NCBI RefSeq assembly: GCF_033955345.1
Contig: NZ_CP138332.1
Location: 2,976,001-3,040,000, forward strand
Length of the DNA stretch: 64,000 bases
Origin: Sphingobacterium bambusae
Lineage (GTDB): Bacteria; Bacteroidota; Bacteroidia; Sphingobacteriales; Sphingobacteriaceae
Reading direction: 5' to 3'
Positions 1-8,694 of the stretch are shown in pieces. How positions within the stretch are numbered: the first letter of the stretch is position 1; each line of letters begins with the position of its first letter. A model generated the notes under the pieces. The model saw only the letters and a list, made by a program, of their open reading frames with translations. It had not been told where the DNA came from and ran no database searches. A program made the position numbers and the translations under genes.

Positions 1-420
1 AATTGTCCGGGGCAATTGGTGATTTCAGGTAGTATCGAAGGTGTGGACAAGGCATGTGCACTATTGACAGAAGCAGGAGCTAAGCGCGCGCTAAAGCTAA
101 ATGTTGGTGGAGCATTTCACTCACCCTTGATGGAACCCGCAAAATTGGAGCTACAGGCGGCTATTGAAGCTACAGAGATCAAAGCTCCTGTATGTCCTAT
201 CTACCAAAATGTCGATGCAAAAGCCTATACGGAACCTGCAGACATTAAAGCAAATCTTATCGCACAATTAACTGGAGCCGTCCGTTGGACACAAACGGTA
301 CAGCATATGCTGGCAGATGGTGCTGAAGCATTTGTCGAAGTTGGTCCAGGAAACGTGTTGCAAGGTCTCGTGAAAAAAGTAGACCGTTCGGCACAAACTT
401 CCGCCGCAACGATCGCATAA
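1..420 (+). CDS. fabD: Malonyl-CoA:ACP transacylase, C-terminal part (cut by window edge)
   Basis: FabD moves the malonyl group from CoA to acyl carrier protein for fatty acid synthesis in the cytoplasm. The reading frame is open from base 1, so the gene starts outside the window; the nucleophile region (GHSLG motif) is missing for that reason. What is visible is the C-terminal half: the conserved catalytic-His segment (GGAFHSPLM), the PVYQNVDA-like strand (here PICPIYQNVDA-type) and the terminal EVGPGNVLQGLVKKV motif that closes this family. A strong hairpin terminator follows directly. The product call is firm; the start cannot be seen. Confidence 0.93.
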   Translation, partial: NCPGQLVISGSIEGVDKACALLTEAGAKRALKLNVGGAFHSPLMEPAKLELQAAIEATEIKAPVCPIYQNVDAKAYTEPADIKANLIAQLTGAVRWTQTVQHMLADGAEAFVEVGPGNVLQGLVKKVDRSAQTSAATIA

Positions 421-432
421 ATATTACCTAAG

Positions 433-459
433 AGCCTCGAATTTATCGAGGCTTTTTTA
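433..459 (+). terminator. Rho-independent terminator after fabD
   Basis: An 8-bp perfect stem (AGCCTCGA / TCGAGGCT) with a 5-base loop is followed by a run of T. It lies 13 bases after the fabD stop and just before the M28 peptidase start, so the peptidase is probably transcribed separately. Confidence 0.85.
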
Positions 460-471
460 TAGCTTGTCTGT

Positions 472-1893
472 ATGAAAATTTCATTAATAGTTTTACTTCT
501 TATATTTAGTATGCAAGGTTTTGCACAGGAACAGTTTGGAAGTGTATACACCAAAATCATCACCGAAGTGAATGCACACTCGCAGGCCTATTCTAATTTA
601 AAACAAGCGACGGAAGAGCTAGGGCACCGCCTGACAGGGTCGGAACATGGGAAAAGAGCTGAGCAGTTTGCTTTTGACCTCTTGAAATCCTACGGATACG
701 ATGTACGCTTCCAACCTTTCGAGATGGTGTCATGGAGCAGGAAGTCGCTGGCCATCGATATCGGCGGGCAAACGATTAAATCTGTCGCGTTAGCGCATTC
801 TCCAATTGCTGCACACAGCAAATCGCCTTTGATCGATCTAGGTAACGGACTAGAAGAAGATTATGTTGGTAAAGATGTGAACGGCAAGACGGTGTTGGTT
901 TATTTACATATTTTACCGGGATCGCCAGAAGGAACAAAGAATCTTCATCGTTCTGAGAAGACTGCCATCGCTATGCAGCATGGTGCTGATGGTATCATTT
1001 TTATTAACTCGGTGCCCCAAGGCGTGCTTTTAACCGGAACGGCTTCCATTACAGGAGATCTGATCAAAATTCCTGCCGCATGTATCGGTTACGAGGATGG
1101 GATGGCCATCAAACAACAGCTGGAAAAAGGCGAACGCCCCATTGCGACCATAGATATGGAAAATGAATCCTCGCGCGTTAGCGCCCGTAATGTGATTGCT
1201 ACCTTAAAAGGCAAGAGTAAAGAAAAAATTGTCGTTGGTGGGCATTTAGATTCGTGGGACTTGGCTACCGGAGCCATTGATAATGGTATAGGTTCCTTTG
1301 CGGTGATCGATATGGCGAGAACGTTAAAACGTCTTCGTATAAAACCTAAGCGGACTGTCGAGTTTGTCCTGTTTATGGGTGAAGAACAAGGTCTCTTAGG
1401 CTCGAAGGCCTATGTTGCAGCAGCAGAAGCAACTGGTAGTATAGACGAAGTGGCTTTTATGTTGAACTTCGATATGACCAATGCGCCGACGGCCTTTCAC
1501 AGCTCTCGCGAAGAGATGCAAAATCTGTATCGCGACTGGTTGGTTCAATTGCAGTCTGCCGACAGTACATTTAAGGGCAAGAATAATATCGGCGCAGGGC
1601 TACATAGCGATCATCAGCCTTTTATGCTAGCGGGTATTCCATATGGTGGCGGTGCTGGCGGGATCCTTCCTAATAATGCCGGCGCTTATTATCATTCCGA
1701 CAATGATGTCTTCAGTTTAGTGGATAAGGCGGGTCTGGAGCAAACGGTGAAGCTCGGCACCGCGCTGGCCTATAGCTTGGCGCAAACGGCTCATATCCCA
1801 GCATTACGACTGAAAGACCAAGAAGTTCCTGCTTATTTGGAACGATATGGACTAAAGGTGCCGCTTACGGTATCTGGCGAGTGGCGCTGGTAG
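472..1893 (+). CDS. Secreted M28 family metallopeptidase (carboxypeptidase Q-like)
   Basis: A predicted zinc aminopeptidase/carboxypeptidase exported to the periplasm or surface. The first ~19 residues form a signal peptide (ending GFAQ). A PA-type insert around residues 130-230 precedes the M28 catalytic domain. Visible metal-binding or catalytic elements are GGHLDSWD (about residue 255), the Asp in AIDNG, the Glu pair in GEEQGLLG (about 303) and the late His in YYHSDNDVF (about 406). At 473 residues the length is normal for secreted M28 enzymes. The gene has terminators on both sides, so it is monocistronic. Substrate unknown; amino-acid or dipeptide release is inferred from the family. Confidence 0.9.
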   Translation: MKISLIVLLLIFSMQGFAQEQFGSVYTKIITEVNAHSQAYSNLKQATEELGHRLTGSEHGKRAEQFAFDLLKSYGYDVRFQPFEMVSWSRKSLAIDIGGQTIKSVALAHSPIAAHSKSPLIDLGNGLEEDYVGKDVNGKTVLVYLHILPGSPEGTKNLHRSEKTAIAMQHGADGIIFINSVPQGVLLTGTASITGDLIKIPAACIGYEDGMAIKQQLEKGERPIATIDMENESSRVSARNVIATLKGKSKEKIVVGGHLDSWDLATGAIDNGIGSFAVIDMARTLKRLRIKPKRTVEFVLFMGEEQGLLGSKAYVAAAEATGSIDEVAFMLNFDMTNAPTAFHSSREEMQNLYRDWLVQLQSADSTFKGKNNIGAGLHSDHQPFMLAGIPYGGGAGGILPNNAGAYYHSDNDVFSLVDKAGLEQTVKLGTALAYSLAQTAHIPALRLKDQEVPAYLERYGLKVPLTVSGEWRW

Positions 1894-1901
1894 TATAAAA
1901 T

Positions 1902-1937
1902 AAAGGGCGATGAATAATAAAACATCGCCCTTTTTCT
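1902..1937. terminator. Bidirectional terminator between M28 peptidase and trhO
   Basis: An 11-bp stem (AAAGGGCGATG / CATCGCCCTTT) around a 10-base A-rich loop is followed by T on the plus strand and has A on its 5' side. It lies between two convergent genes and can serve both. Confidence 0.85.
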
Positions 1938-1942
1938 ATTTT

Positions 1943-2929
1943 TTACACCGTTTCCTTCGGTGGGAAATTTTTGTGTTTCCTTTTGCTAATCTTCTCGTAG
2001 TTGACCGGCTGCGGTACTTTGATGTAATAGCCTGTTCCGTCATACTCCCTTTTACGAGGGTGCTCCATACAGGTCGTTGAACAACATCCAGACAGTTCCC
2101 ATCCACATTCATCACACTGGGTGAAGTGTTCGTTACAATCAGGGTTTGCGCAGTTGATCATTTTTGGGGTTACTTTGCCGCAATTTTTGCAGGTTGAAAC
2201 CACCGTAGGGTTGACAGCATTTACATCGACCGTAACGCGGTTGTCGAAAACGTAGCACTTCCCGTCAAAATCTTTACCACCAGCCTCTTTTCCGTATTTA
2301 ATGATACCTCCATGGAGCTGGTAAACATCTTCAAAACCTTCTTTTAAGAGTAGCGCGGAAGCTTTTTCGCATTTAATGCCCCCTGTGCAATAGGTGAGGA
2401 TCTTTTTACCTTTATACTGTTCTAGTTCCTTTACTTTCTCCGGAAATTCTCTGAAATTATCAATGTCCAAGGTTACTGCGTTCTTGAAACGACCCACACT
2501 ATGTTCATAGTTGGAGCGGACGTCTAGGATGACGACATCTTCCTGATCTTTCATTTCCATGAACTCGGTGGGCTCCAGATGTTTCCCCGTTTGTATGTTG
2601 GGATCGATGATCTCCGGATTCCGCAGACCTGAATGTACGATTTCTGGCTTGTAACGACAGTGCATCTTTATGAAAGAGGGCTCCTCAACATCGTCTATCT
2701 TAAATTCAGTCTTCGCAAAACGTGCATCAGCATGAACCGTATCCATATACTGCTTACAAGCTTCCGCTGTGCCTGATACGGTGCCGTTCAAGCCTTCTTC
2801 GGCGACGATAATCCGGCCTACAAGGCCTAGGGACTGACAAAATTCCAAGTGTTTGGCCGCGAAATCTTCGGCATGCTCGATAGGGCTGTAACAATAGTAC
2901 AGCAGTGTTTGATAATTACTCATATGCAT
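1943..2929 (-). CDS. trhO: tRNA uridine(34) hydroxylase TrhO (YceA, rhodanese family)
   Basis: TrhO hydroxylates U34 in the anticodon of several tRNAs, an oxygen-dependent modification step. The 328-residue protein has the N-terminal acylphosphatase-like domain (starting NYQTLLYYCY), a central rhodanese domain (DVRSNYEHSVGRF) with the active-site loop TYCTGGIKCEKA near residue 180, and the Cys-rich C-terminal extension with CxxC pairs (CKNCGK, CDECGW) typical of this family. The start at 2929 is followed two codons later by another Met (2923); either could be used. It faces the M28 gene across a shared terminator. Confidence 0.93.
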   Translation of the reverse strand: MHMSNYQTLLYYCYSPIEHAEDFAAKHLEFCQSLGLVGRIIVAEEGLNGTVSGTAEACKQYMDTVHADARFAKTEFKIDDVEEPSFIKMHCRYKPEIVHSGLRNPEIIDPNIQTGKHLEPTEFMEMKDQEDVVILDVRSNYEHSVGRFKNAVTLDIDNFREFPEKVKELEQYKGKKILTYCTGGIKCEKASALLLKEGFEDVYQLHGGIIKYGKEAGGKDFDGKCYVFDNRVTVDVNAVNPTVVSTCKNCGKVTPKMINCANPDCNEHFTQCDECGWELSGCCSTTCMEHPRKREYDGTGYYIKVPQPVNYEKISKRKHKNFPPKETV

Positions 2930-3014
2930 TGATACCGCTGCAAACGGCGTTTAATGTGTTTAAAATTTATTGGTGCAAAGTTACGGAAAAAAAGCAGTTC
3001 TCATTTGATGCTCG

Positions 3015-3251
3015 TCACTTTTTGATCAATGGTGTCAAAAGATAGGTCAACCCATTCATTTTGATTTCATATAGTGTTGCTAACTGCATACCTAACTTCC
3101 CCTTGGGAAATCCCTTTTGTCTATACCAAACAAGATAAGGTTCGGGGAGTCGACACAACAGCCAACCTTCATATTTGCCAAATGGCATCTTTGTATTTGC
3201 GAGCTCGACCAGTAAGCTCGGATCTAGTGGATTAATCTCTTGTTTTTCCAT
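3015..3251 (-). CDS. DUF3820 family small protein
   Basis: A 78-residue protein with the family core MPFGKYEGWLLCRLPEPYLVW followed by a KGFPKGKLG segment, which is the recognisable DUF3820 signature. The biochemical role is not established; some homologues were named quorum-sensing-regulated virulence factors, but that does not define a function here. It overlaps the end of the upstream glycosyltransferase gene by 20 bases, so the two are probably co-transcribed and translationally coupled. Confidence 0.8.
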   Translation of the reverse strand: MEKQEINPLDPSLLVELANTKMPFGKYEGWLLCRLPEPYLVWYRQKGFPKGKLGMQLATLYEIKMNGLTYLLTPLIKK

Positions 3252-3990
3252 GCTTTAGACGGTGTAGCAATAAGCGGAGTGCGATGACCCCGTGATTGAT
3301 TATATTCGGTAGCGTGCCGTAGTATTTTTTTAGTATGGCATAGCGTTCCTGCAAGCTCTGCCGATGCCGTTTTTGCGAGGTTCCCCCAACGAGGTATTTT
3401 GCTACATATCGCTCGACGTTGACGGTTTTATTTGCCTTTTTTGCAGCCTTTATGATCCAATCGATGTCCGAACTGAGTTGGTATTGTGTGTCATAAGGTG
3501 CGGCCAAGCTCCGCTTGATATAAATGGCTTGATGGCATACGTTCATGCCGTATCGGAAAGACTTCCAATTGAACGTGGCGGGCACTTTATGCCGGCGATC
3601 GCCGATGATAAGACGGTCTTCGTCAACCAATTTTGTCTCCCCATAGAAAATGTCTGCATCGATACCCAAGGAAAAGATGTCTTCCAAGGTTTGGCTGTCG
3701 TAGAGCTCATCCCCAGAATTAAGAAACAGAACATAGTCGCCACTTGCTTTTTTTAGCCCTTTGTTCATAGCATCATAAATGCCCTTGTCCCTTTCCGAAA
3801 CGAGCACATCGATATGTGTGCGATAACGGTCGATCAGATCCAAAGTGCCATCTGTAGATCCACCGTCGATCACGATATATTCCACCTGCTTGTAGGTTTG
3901 TGTAGCGACCGATTGAAGCGTGAACTCTAGGTCGCGTACATTGTTGTATACGATGGTGATGATCGATATCGTGGGCTTAAATGTTGTCAT
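3232..3990 (-). CDS. Family 2 glycosyltransferase (WcaA-like)
   Basis: A cytoplasmic GT-A fold enzyme that probably adds one sugar during surface-polysaccharide assembly. It opens with the GT2 pattern ISIITIVYNNVRDLEFTLQS, continues with YIVIDGGSTDGTLD (nucleotide-sugar binding), DKGIYDAMNKGLKKASGDY and a LNSGDEL metal-binding DxD-like site near residue 95. At 252 residues it is a typical short GT2 without membrane segments. Donor and acceptor cannot be read from the sequence. It lies at the edge of the polysaccharide cluster and overlaps the DUF3820 gene. Confidence 0.88.
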   Translation of the reverse strand: MTTFKPTISIITIVYNNVRDLEFTLQSVATQTYKQVEYIVIDGGSTDGTLDLIDRYRTHIDVLVSERDKGIYDAMNKGLKKASGDYVLFLNSGDELYDSQTLEDIFSLGIDADIFYGETKLVDEDRLIIGDRRHKVPATFNWKSFRYGMNVCHQAIYIKRSLAAPYDTQYQLSSDIDWIIKAAKKANKTVNVERYVAKYLVGGTSQKRHRQSLQERYAILKKYYGTLPNIINHGVIALRLLLHRLKHGKTRD

Positions 3991-4154
3991 TTAAATGTGA
4001 TTGTTTACAAAAATACGAATAAGCAAACAAGGATAGTAATAGGATGCATTAATTCTGTAAAGCGTTAAAAATGTGTGAAATCAATGCGGATTTGTTGGTG
4101 TATATCAAAAAATAGTACTAATTTGATGTCCAATTTAACTTGATAACCAACGCT

Positions 4155-4847
4155 ATGGTTTCGCTGAAAAAGACGATACTTAAATATATTCCGATCGATA
4201 AATTTTTTCATTCGCGCTCGTATTCGCAAGATGGTGAGGACATGATTATTCGTAGTTTCTATGAAAATGTGAAGCGCTATAAGGGCTACTATGTGGACGT
4301 AGGTGCGCATCATCCTTACCGTTTTTCTAATACTAAGTATTTTTATAACCAAGGTTGGCGCGGCATAAACATTGAACCTTCGCCGCAGGTTTTGGGTCTA
4401 TTCCGTTTTTTTCGACGTCGGGATGTCAATTTAAATATCGGTATCAGTGATAGTCCGCAGGAGCTCACCTATTATTGCTTTAACGAGCCTGCCTTGAATG
4501 GTTTCTCAAAAGAATTGTCGGAAGCGCGAGACCACACGCATGCGCGGTATCATTTGCTTAAGACCATCCCGGTGAAAACGTTGCCTCTTTCCGAAGTGTT
4601 GGATACCCATCTTCCGAAGGGGCAGAAGATAGATTTCTTGACTATTGATGCAGAAGGTTTTGATCTCATTGTGCTACAGTCTAACGACTGGAAGCGGTAT
4701 CGGCCGAAATTTGTATTGGTAGAAGATGCCGTTGATTTGTTACAGCTTGACGATTCCGAGATCTATCGATTTATGGTCGATGCCGGTTATCGGTTGATCG
4801 CCAAAACGATACGCACGATGGTGTTCGAAGATCTGCAGCGCGCTTAG
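4155..4847 (+). CDS. FkbM family SAM-dependent methyltransferase
   Basis: A 230-residue protein with the FkbM architecture: an N-terminal SYSQDGEDMIIRSFY segment, the SAM-binding motif YYVDVGAHHPYRFSNT, an acidic strand end (NIEPSP) and the late DFLTIDAEGFDLIVLQ motif. Members O-methylate sugars or polyketides; in this setting methylation of a surface-polysaccharide sugar is the likely role (inference). The ATG at 4155 is preferred over an in-frame TTG 15 bases upstream. Its stop overlaps the convergent glycosyltransferase stop by four bases. Confidence 0.86.
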   Translation: MVSLKKTILKYIPIDKFFHSRSYSQDGEDMIIRSFYENVKRYKGYYVDVGAHHPYRFSNTKYFYNQGWRGINIEPSPQVLGLFRFFRRRDVNLNIGISDSPQELTYYCFNEPALNGFSKELSEARDHTHARYHLLKTIPVKTLPLSEVLDTHLPKGQKIDFLTIDAEGFDLIVLQSNDWKRYRPKFVLVEDAVDLLQLDDSEIYRFMVDAGYRLIAKTIRTMVFEDLQRA

Positions 4848-5758
4848 TTCTTGCCAAATCGCTTCTGCCAATGCTTGTGGATGTAACGGAGCAATCTTTC
4901 GGGTAAGGATCCTTTTCGGGTTGCATAAAACTGCTTGATGGCCTCGTAAGCTTTCTTGTTTTCTTCTATTTCTGCCGGAAAATACTTGATTTTGCTCTGG
5001 GCAAGCTGTACCTGATAGACGTTGTCTAGGTCAGAGTGTGTGCCCGAACCGTCGGTGCCAATATTTTGCACCATAGATTCACGCGAGTAAAGGACAAGTC
5101 CTTCGGCGCGAAAAACAGAGAGGTACCATCGGATTGCCCAAGAGTTTATCGTACCAGCTTTAAAAGCCTTCACCTGTTTCCAAAAATTTTCGCTACCATC
5201 TATGCTGAATCGCTTGATGTCCGATCGGCTAAAGTCTTTGGTAAGTTGATTTATGTCTGGATTGAATTTATCCCAAGCGCGTTTCCAGGTTGCCCAGCCC
5301 CAACTATTGGCAACCCGGAAGAAGAATGATTTTGGCAGTCGTTTCGGGTGTTGTACCGGGTACATATAGCCGCTGATTTCCATCACACGTTCTTCATCTT
5401 GGTAGCGCGTAAGCGCATCATTGAAATAGTTCAGCGCGTAAGGAGATGTTTCTAGGTCATCTTCCAATACAATGATCTGTCCATGTTCATCGATGATCTT
5501 TGTTACGCCATCGATTACGTTATCTGCCAACCCCCAGTTGCGGCTGCGCTCCATGATGGTAATATGTTTGAAATTCCAAGGTTCTCGGATAATGGAACGT
5601 ACTTCGTTGACCGCCTCTACGGCATCAGCATTCTTAGGGGCATCCGCAATAATGTAAAGAAGGGATTGCGCCGCCAAGAGGTTCTTCTCCAACGCGACCA
5701 GCGTTTTTCTGGTGTGTTTGGGCCGGTTGTAGACAAATAAGACAATAGGTGCTAGCAT
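4844..5758 (-). CDS. Glycosyltransferase, GT-A fold (sugar transferase family)
   Basis: A predicted 304-residue glycosyltransferase. After the start come APIVLFVYNRPKHTRKTL, then IIVLEDDLETSPYALNYF, where EDD is the metal/nucleotide-sugar site, and NSWGWATWKRAWDKFN, a motif seen in Bacteroidota enzymes annotated as sugar transferases. The open frame extends 57 codons further upstream, but that part has no family match, is low-quality coding and would cross the flippase promoter; the ATG at 5758 is therefore chosen. Acceptor unknown. It converges on the FkbM gene and diverges from the flippase gene. Confidence 0.85.
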   Translation of the reverse strand: MLAPIVLFVYNRPKHTRKTLVALEKNLLAAQSLLYIIADAPKNADAVEAVNEVRSIIREPWNFKHITIMERSRNWGLADNVIDGVTKIIDEHGQIIVLEDDLETSPYALNYFNDALTRYQDEERVMEISGYMYPVQHPKRLPKSFFFRVANSWGWATWKRAWDKFNPDINQLTKDFSRSDIKRFSIDGSENFWKQVKAFKAGTINSWAIRWYLSVFRAEGLVLYSRESMVQNIGTDGSGTHSDLDNVYQVQLAQSKIKYFPAEIEENKKAYEAIKQFYATRKGSLPERLLRYIHKHWQKRFGKN

Positions 5759-5854
5759 CGCATTACAATCATTCCTAAAAATCAAAGATATAAAGTAATT
5801 CCAGTTTTGGTTCCTTTTTGCCTCTTTTTCTCTGTTTCCCTTGGATATGTTTGC

Positions 5855-5862
5855 TAACTTTG
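5855..5862 (+). promoter_or_regulatory. Candidate -7 box for the flippase operon
   Basis: TAACTTTG matches the Bacteroidota -7 consensus TAnnTTTG exactly and lies 17 bases before the chosen ATG. Its position inside the longer open frame argues against the upstream TTG/ATG starts. Confidence 0.5.
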
Positions 5863-5879
5863 TTGTTTTAAAAGGTTTC

Positions 5880-7331
5880 ATGAGCGAAAATGCCAAACAA
5901 AATACGCTGAAGGGATTATTCTGGAACACGATCGATCGCTTTGGTTTTCAGTTGGTGGCCACTATTGTGGGCATTATAACGGCGAGAGCGCTCAGTCCTG
6001 ACGATTTCGGCGTGATGACAGCTTTAGCCATTTTTACGACTATAGCTACCACGTTTGTAGATAGCGGATTGGCGACCTCGTTGGTTCGCTCTCCAGAAGT
6101 AGATGAAAGAGACTATTCCAGCATGTTCGTGTTCAATTTGGTGGTGAGTATATCGCTATATGGTATCCTTTTTTTTACGGCTCCTTACATCGAGCGTTTT
6201 AATGGTATTGAAGGATTGACGATTTATGCCCGGGTTTTGTTTCTTCAGCTCATCATACATTCCATGGGAATCGTGCAGTATGTTAAGCTGTTGAAAAAGT
6301 TCGCGTTTAAAGAAACTGCACGAATCAATGTCCTCGCAGTAGTTTTTTCCGGATCTTCGGTCATTGTATTGGCGATGACTGGATTTGGTGTTTGGGCAAT
6401 CTTGTTGCAATCGTTGCTGTATTCGTCTTTTCGAACAATTATGTTATGGATATGGGGCGATTGGCGATTGGATCTGTCTTTTTCTAGAAAAGTTTTGCGA
6501 AGACACCTGCAGTTTTCGCTGTCCTTCATGGCGGGAAGCATGTTGAGGAAAGTGTTTTCCGATAGTTATTACGCTTTTATCGTGAAGCACTTCCCCCTTC
6601 GGCAAGCAGGCTTTTACTTTCAGGCGAATAAGTGGGGAGAAACGTCTAATTTGATGATATCTTCCATTATTCAGGGAACAACCTTGTCCACCTTGGCGCC
6701 GATCCAAAATGACTACCCCCGCTTCTTAAATGCCTGCCGAAAGTCAATGAAAACGTTGGGATTTATTTTGTTCCCCGTTAGTCTATTGGCGGTTGCCGTT
6801 GCTCGACCGGCTTTCGTCTTCTTCCTGACGGACACTTGGGAAAACTCTATACCGTATTTCCAACTGCTTTGTTTTGGTGGGATTTTTATTTCCCTGACCG
6901 ATCTCAACGTCAATTTTTTGAATATTAAAGGCAAATCCACGTACACCTTATGGTTGGAATTAATTAAGATTATTTTAGCCGTGGGACTTTTAATTGCGAC
7001 CTATAAACAGGGAATCTTAGCGATTATATATGGGCAGATAGCAGTGCGGCTGATTTTCTTTGTCGTTAGTGCGATCTTGAGCGGTAAAATATATGGTTAC
7101 TCCTTTATGCTGCAGATGAAAGATCTGTCGGGTACTTTTTTAAGCAGTCTGTTAGCTTTTGTTGGAGCTTTCTTTTTTGCTTACTACTTTGTGGACTTGC
7201 CAGAGCTACTATTGCTTGCCCTACAAACAATCTTGTTTGCTGGGATATACCTTCTATGTAGCCAACTGAGCAAAAACGAAATATGGATTGAATTGTTACA
7301 GATGTTAAAGAGTAAATTAGCGAAACAATAA
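5880..7331 (+). CDS. Polysaccharide flippase (Wzx-type, MOP superfamily)
   Basis: An integral membrane protein that likely flips undecaprenyl-linked oligosaccharides across the inner membrane. About 483 residues with roughly 12-14 hydrophobic segments and the hallmark N-terminal region: KGLFWNTIDRFGFQLV, IITARALSPDDFGVM and a SGLATSLVRSPEVDERDYS loop. This pattern belongs to the WzxC/lipopolysaccharide-biosynthesis branch of MOP exporters. The start at 5880 (MSENAKQN) is supported by family alignment from memory and the promoter box upstream. One base separates its stop from the next gene, so the flippase, amidotransferase-like and CapA-like genes form an operon. Confidence 0.9.
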   Translation: MSENAKQNTLKGLFWNTIDRFGFQLVATIVGIITARALSPDDFGVMTALAIFTTIATTFVDSGLATSLVRSPEVDERDYSSMFVFNLVVSISLYGILFFTAPYIERFNGIEGLTIYARVLFLQLIIHSMGIVQYVKLLKKFAFKETARINVLAVVFSGSSVIVLAMTGFGVWAILLQSLLYSSFRTIMLWIWGDWRLDLSFSRKVLRRHLQFSLSFMAGSMLRKVFSDSYYAFIVKHFPLRQAGFYFQANKWGETSNLMISSIIQGTTLSTLAPIQNDYPRFLNACRKSMKTLGFILFPVSLLAVAVARPAFVFFLTDTWENSIPYFQLLCFGGIFISLTDLNVNFLNIKGKSTYTLWLELIKIILAVGLLIATYKQGILAIIYGQIAVRLIFFVVSAILSGKIYGYSFMLQMKDLSGTFLSSLLAFVGAFFFAYYFVDLPELLLLALQTILFAGIYLLCSQLSKNEIWIELLQMLKSKLAKQ

Positions 7332-7332
7332 G

Positions 7333-8694
7333 ATGGAAGTTGCAAGAGGCCATTGGGTAGGTTACGAGACTATTTTTTACAATCTAAAAAATAATAGATA
7401 TAGCACGTCGATAGATAAAGTTATCGATTACGGTAACTTGGAGATCGATATGGAAGGCCTATCGGCATATTTGGATTATGGATATAGTGTTTTTGGGCAT
7501 ACTCCCGTCAAGCATGTCCGTTATTTGCTTTCCAACGAAGTGCTCCATGAAGAAAATGGCAAGCTCTATATCCGAAAGGAAGACGATCGGGTTGCGAAAA
7601 GAATTGGCATCAGAAGTCATGAAGATGATGTTTTGGGTAAAATTTCTGGAGCGATCAATCACTGGGCTGCGGGCTTTTCCGAAGACGTGCTGATCCCAAC
7701 AAGCGGTGGGTTTGATTCGCGCCTGATGAATGTGTTGTTGCAGGATAAACAAAGAATTCATGCATACACCTATGGCACTTCCTTTAATCAACATATGTCT
7801 CGTGAGACTGTCTACGCACAGACTCTTTCCGAGCGGTTGGGTGTATTTTGGGATCAGGTAGATCTTGGTACCTTCAACAGCTATATGAACGATTGGTATG
7901 GACTTTTCGGACCTTCCGTAGGAGCCTCGGGTACCTACCATATGGAGTTTTACGAGGTCATTGCAAAGCGGGAAAGCCATATGAAGCTGCACTTATTGAG
8001 CGGAATAATCGGAGATGCTTGGGCAGGAGCGGTGAATGTGCCTGCTGTGCCTGATGCCGATTCTTACCTGAAGCTGGGCTATACACATGGAATGAGTGCC
8101 GATGCGGCCTTAGCAACTGGTGTGGATTATCGTTCGTTGGTAGAACCAATCTTTGAAGAACAAAAAATAGCGCTTCAGCAACCGGAGTATCGTATTATTA
8201 CGGCTATGCGAACGAAAATGATGCTCTTGCAGTACTTGATCAAAGTGCCAGCAGCATACGGTTTTCCGGGCTACTCGCCTTTCTTAGATGAAGATATCGC
8301 CTTGGCGATGCTGAATCTTCCGGCCGAAAGGAAAGCTGACCGGCAATGGCAACGGGATTTCTTTAGAAAGAACGGGGTACTTTTCGAAGAAGAGAAGCAT
8401 AATTATACCTATCAAAATTCGTTAAACTATCATGCCTTGCTTCACCATCCTTTAGAACCGCTGGATATAAATATCTTACGCGAGGTGATTAAACCGGTCT
8501 ATCTGGATTGGATCAACAGCAGAGTGGCGACGATTGGCGCTAAGGAAAAACTATTCCAAAGACTAATGCATACCCCTAAAGTGAAAGAGGTGTTGAAGAG
8601 GCTAGGGTTTAAAAATGGGCTCCTTCGTGCATATTTCGCATACATCACGTTGAAACCTATAGAAATCATGTTAAAGAAACGGAATGCGTCATAA
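7333..8694 (+). CDS. Asparagine-synthase-like protein without glutaminase domain
   Basis: The protein carries the PP-loop ATPase motif PTSGGFDSRL (about residue 122) of the asparagine synthase C-terminal domain, which adenylates a carboxylate before amide or ester formation. Family members in polysaccharide clusters often amidate uronic acids. The usual N-terminal glutaminase domain, which needs a Cys at position 2, is absent: the chain starts MEVARG and its first ~110 residues show no GATase motif. Ammonia or another amine may be used, or the protein acts on a peptide or sugar acid (inference). It is sandwiched between flippase and CapA-like genes and overlaps the latter by 11 bases. Confidence 0.75.
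   Translation: MEVARGHWVGYETIFYNLKNNRYSTSIDKVIDYGNLEIDMEGLSAYLDYGYSVFGHTPVKHVRYLLSNEVLHEENGKLYIRKEDDRVAKRIGIRSHEDDVLGKISGAINHWAAGFSEDVLIPTSGGFDSRLMNVLLQDKQRIHAYTYGTSFNQHMSRETVYAQTLSERLGVFWDQVDLGTFNSYMNDWYGLFGPSVGASGTYHMEFYEVIAKRESHMKLHLLSGIIGDAWAGAVNVPAVPDADSYLKLGYTHGMSADAALATGVDYRSLVEPIFEEQKIALQQPEYRIITAMRTKMMLLQYLIKVPAAYGFPGYSPFLDEDIALAMLNLPAERKADRQWQRDFFRKNGVLFEEEKHNYTYQNSLNYHALLHHPLEPLDINILREVIKPVYLDWINSRVATIGAKEKLFQRLMHTPKVKEVLKRLGFKNGLLRAYFAYITLKPIEIMLKKRNAS

Noticed and set aside
5759-5929. Extra N-terminal 57 codons on the glycosyltransferase at 4844-5758
   Set aside because: The segment has no family resemblance, overlaps the flippase promoter and start, and the GT fold begins at the later ATG.
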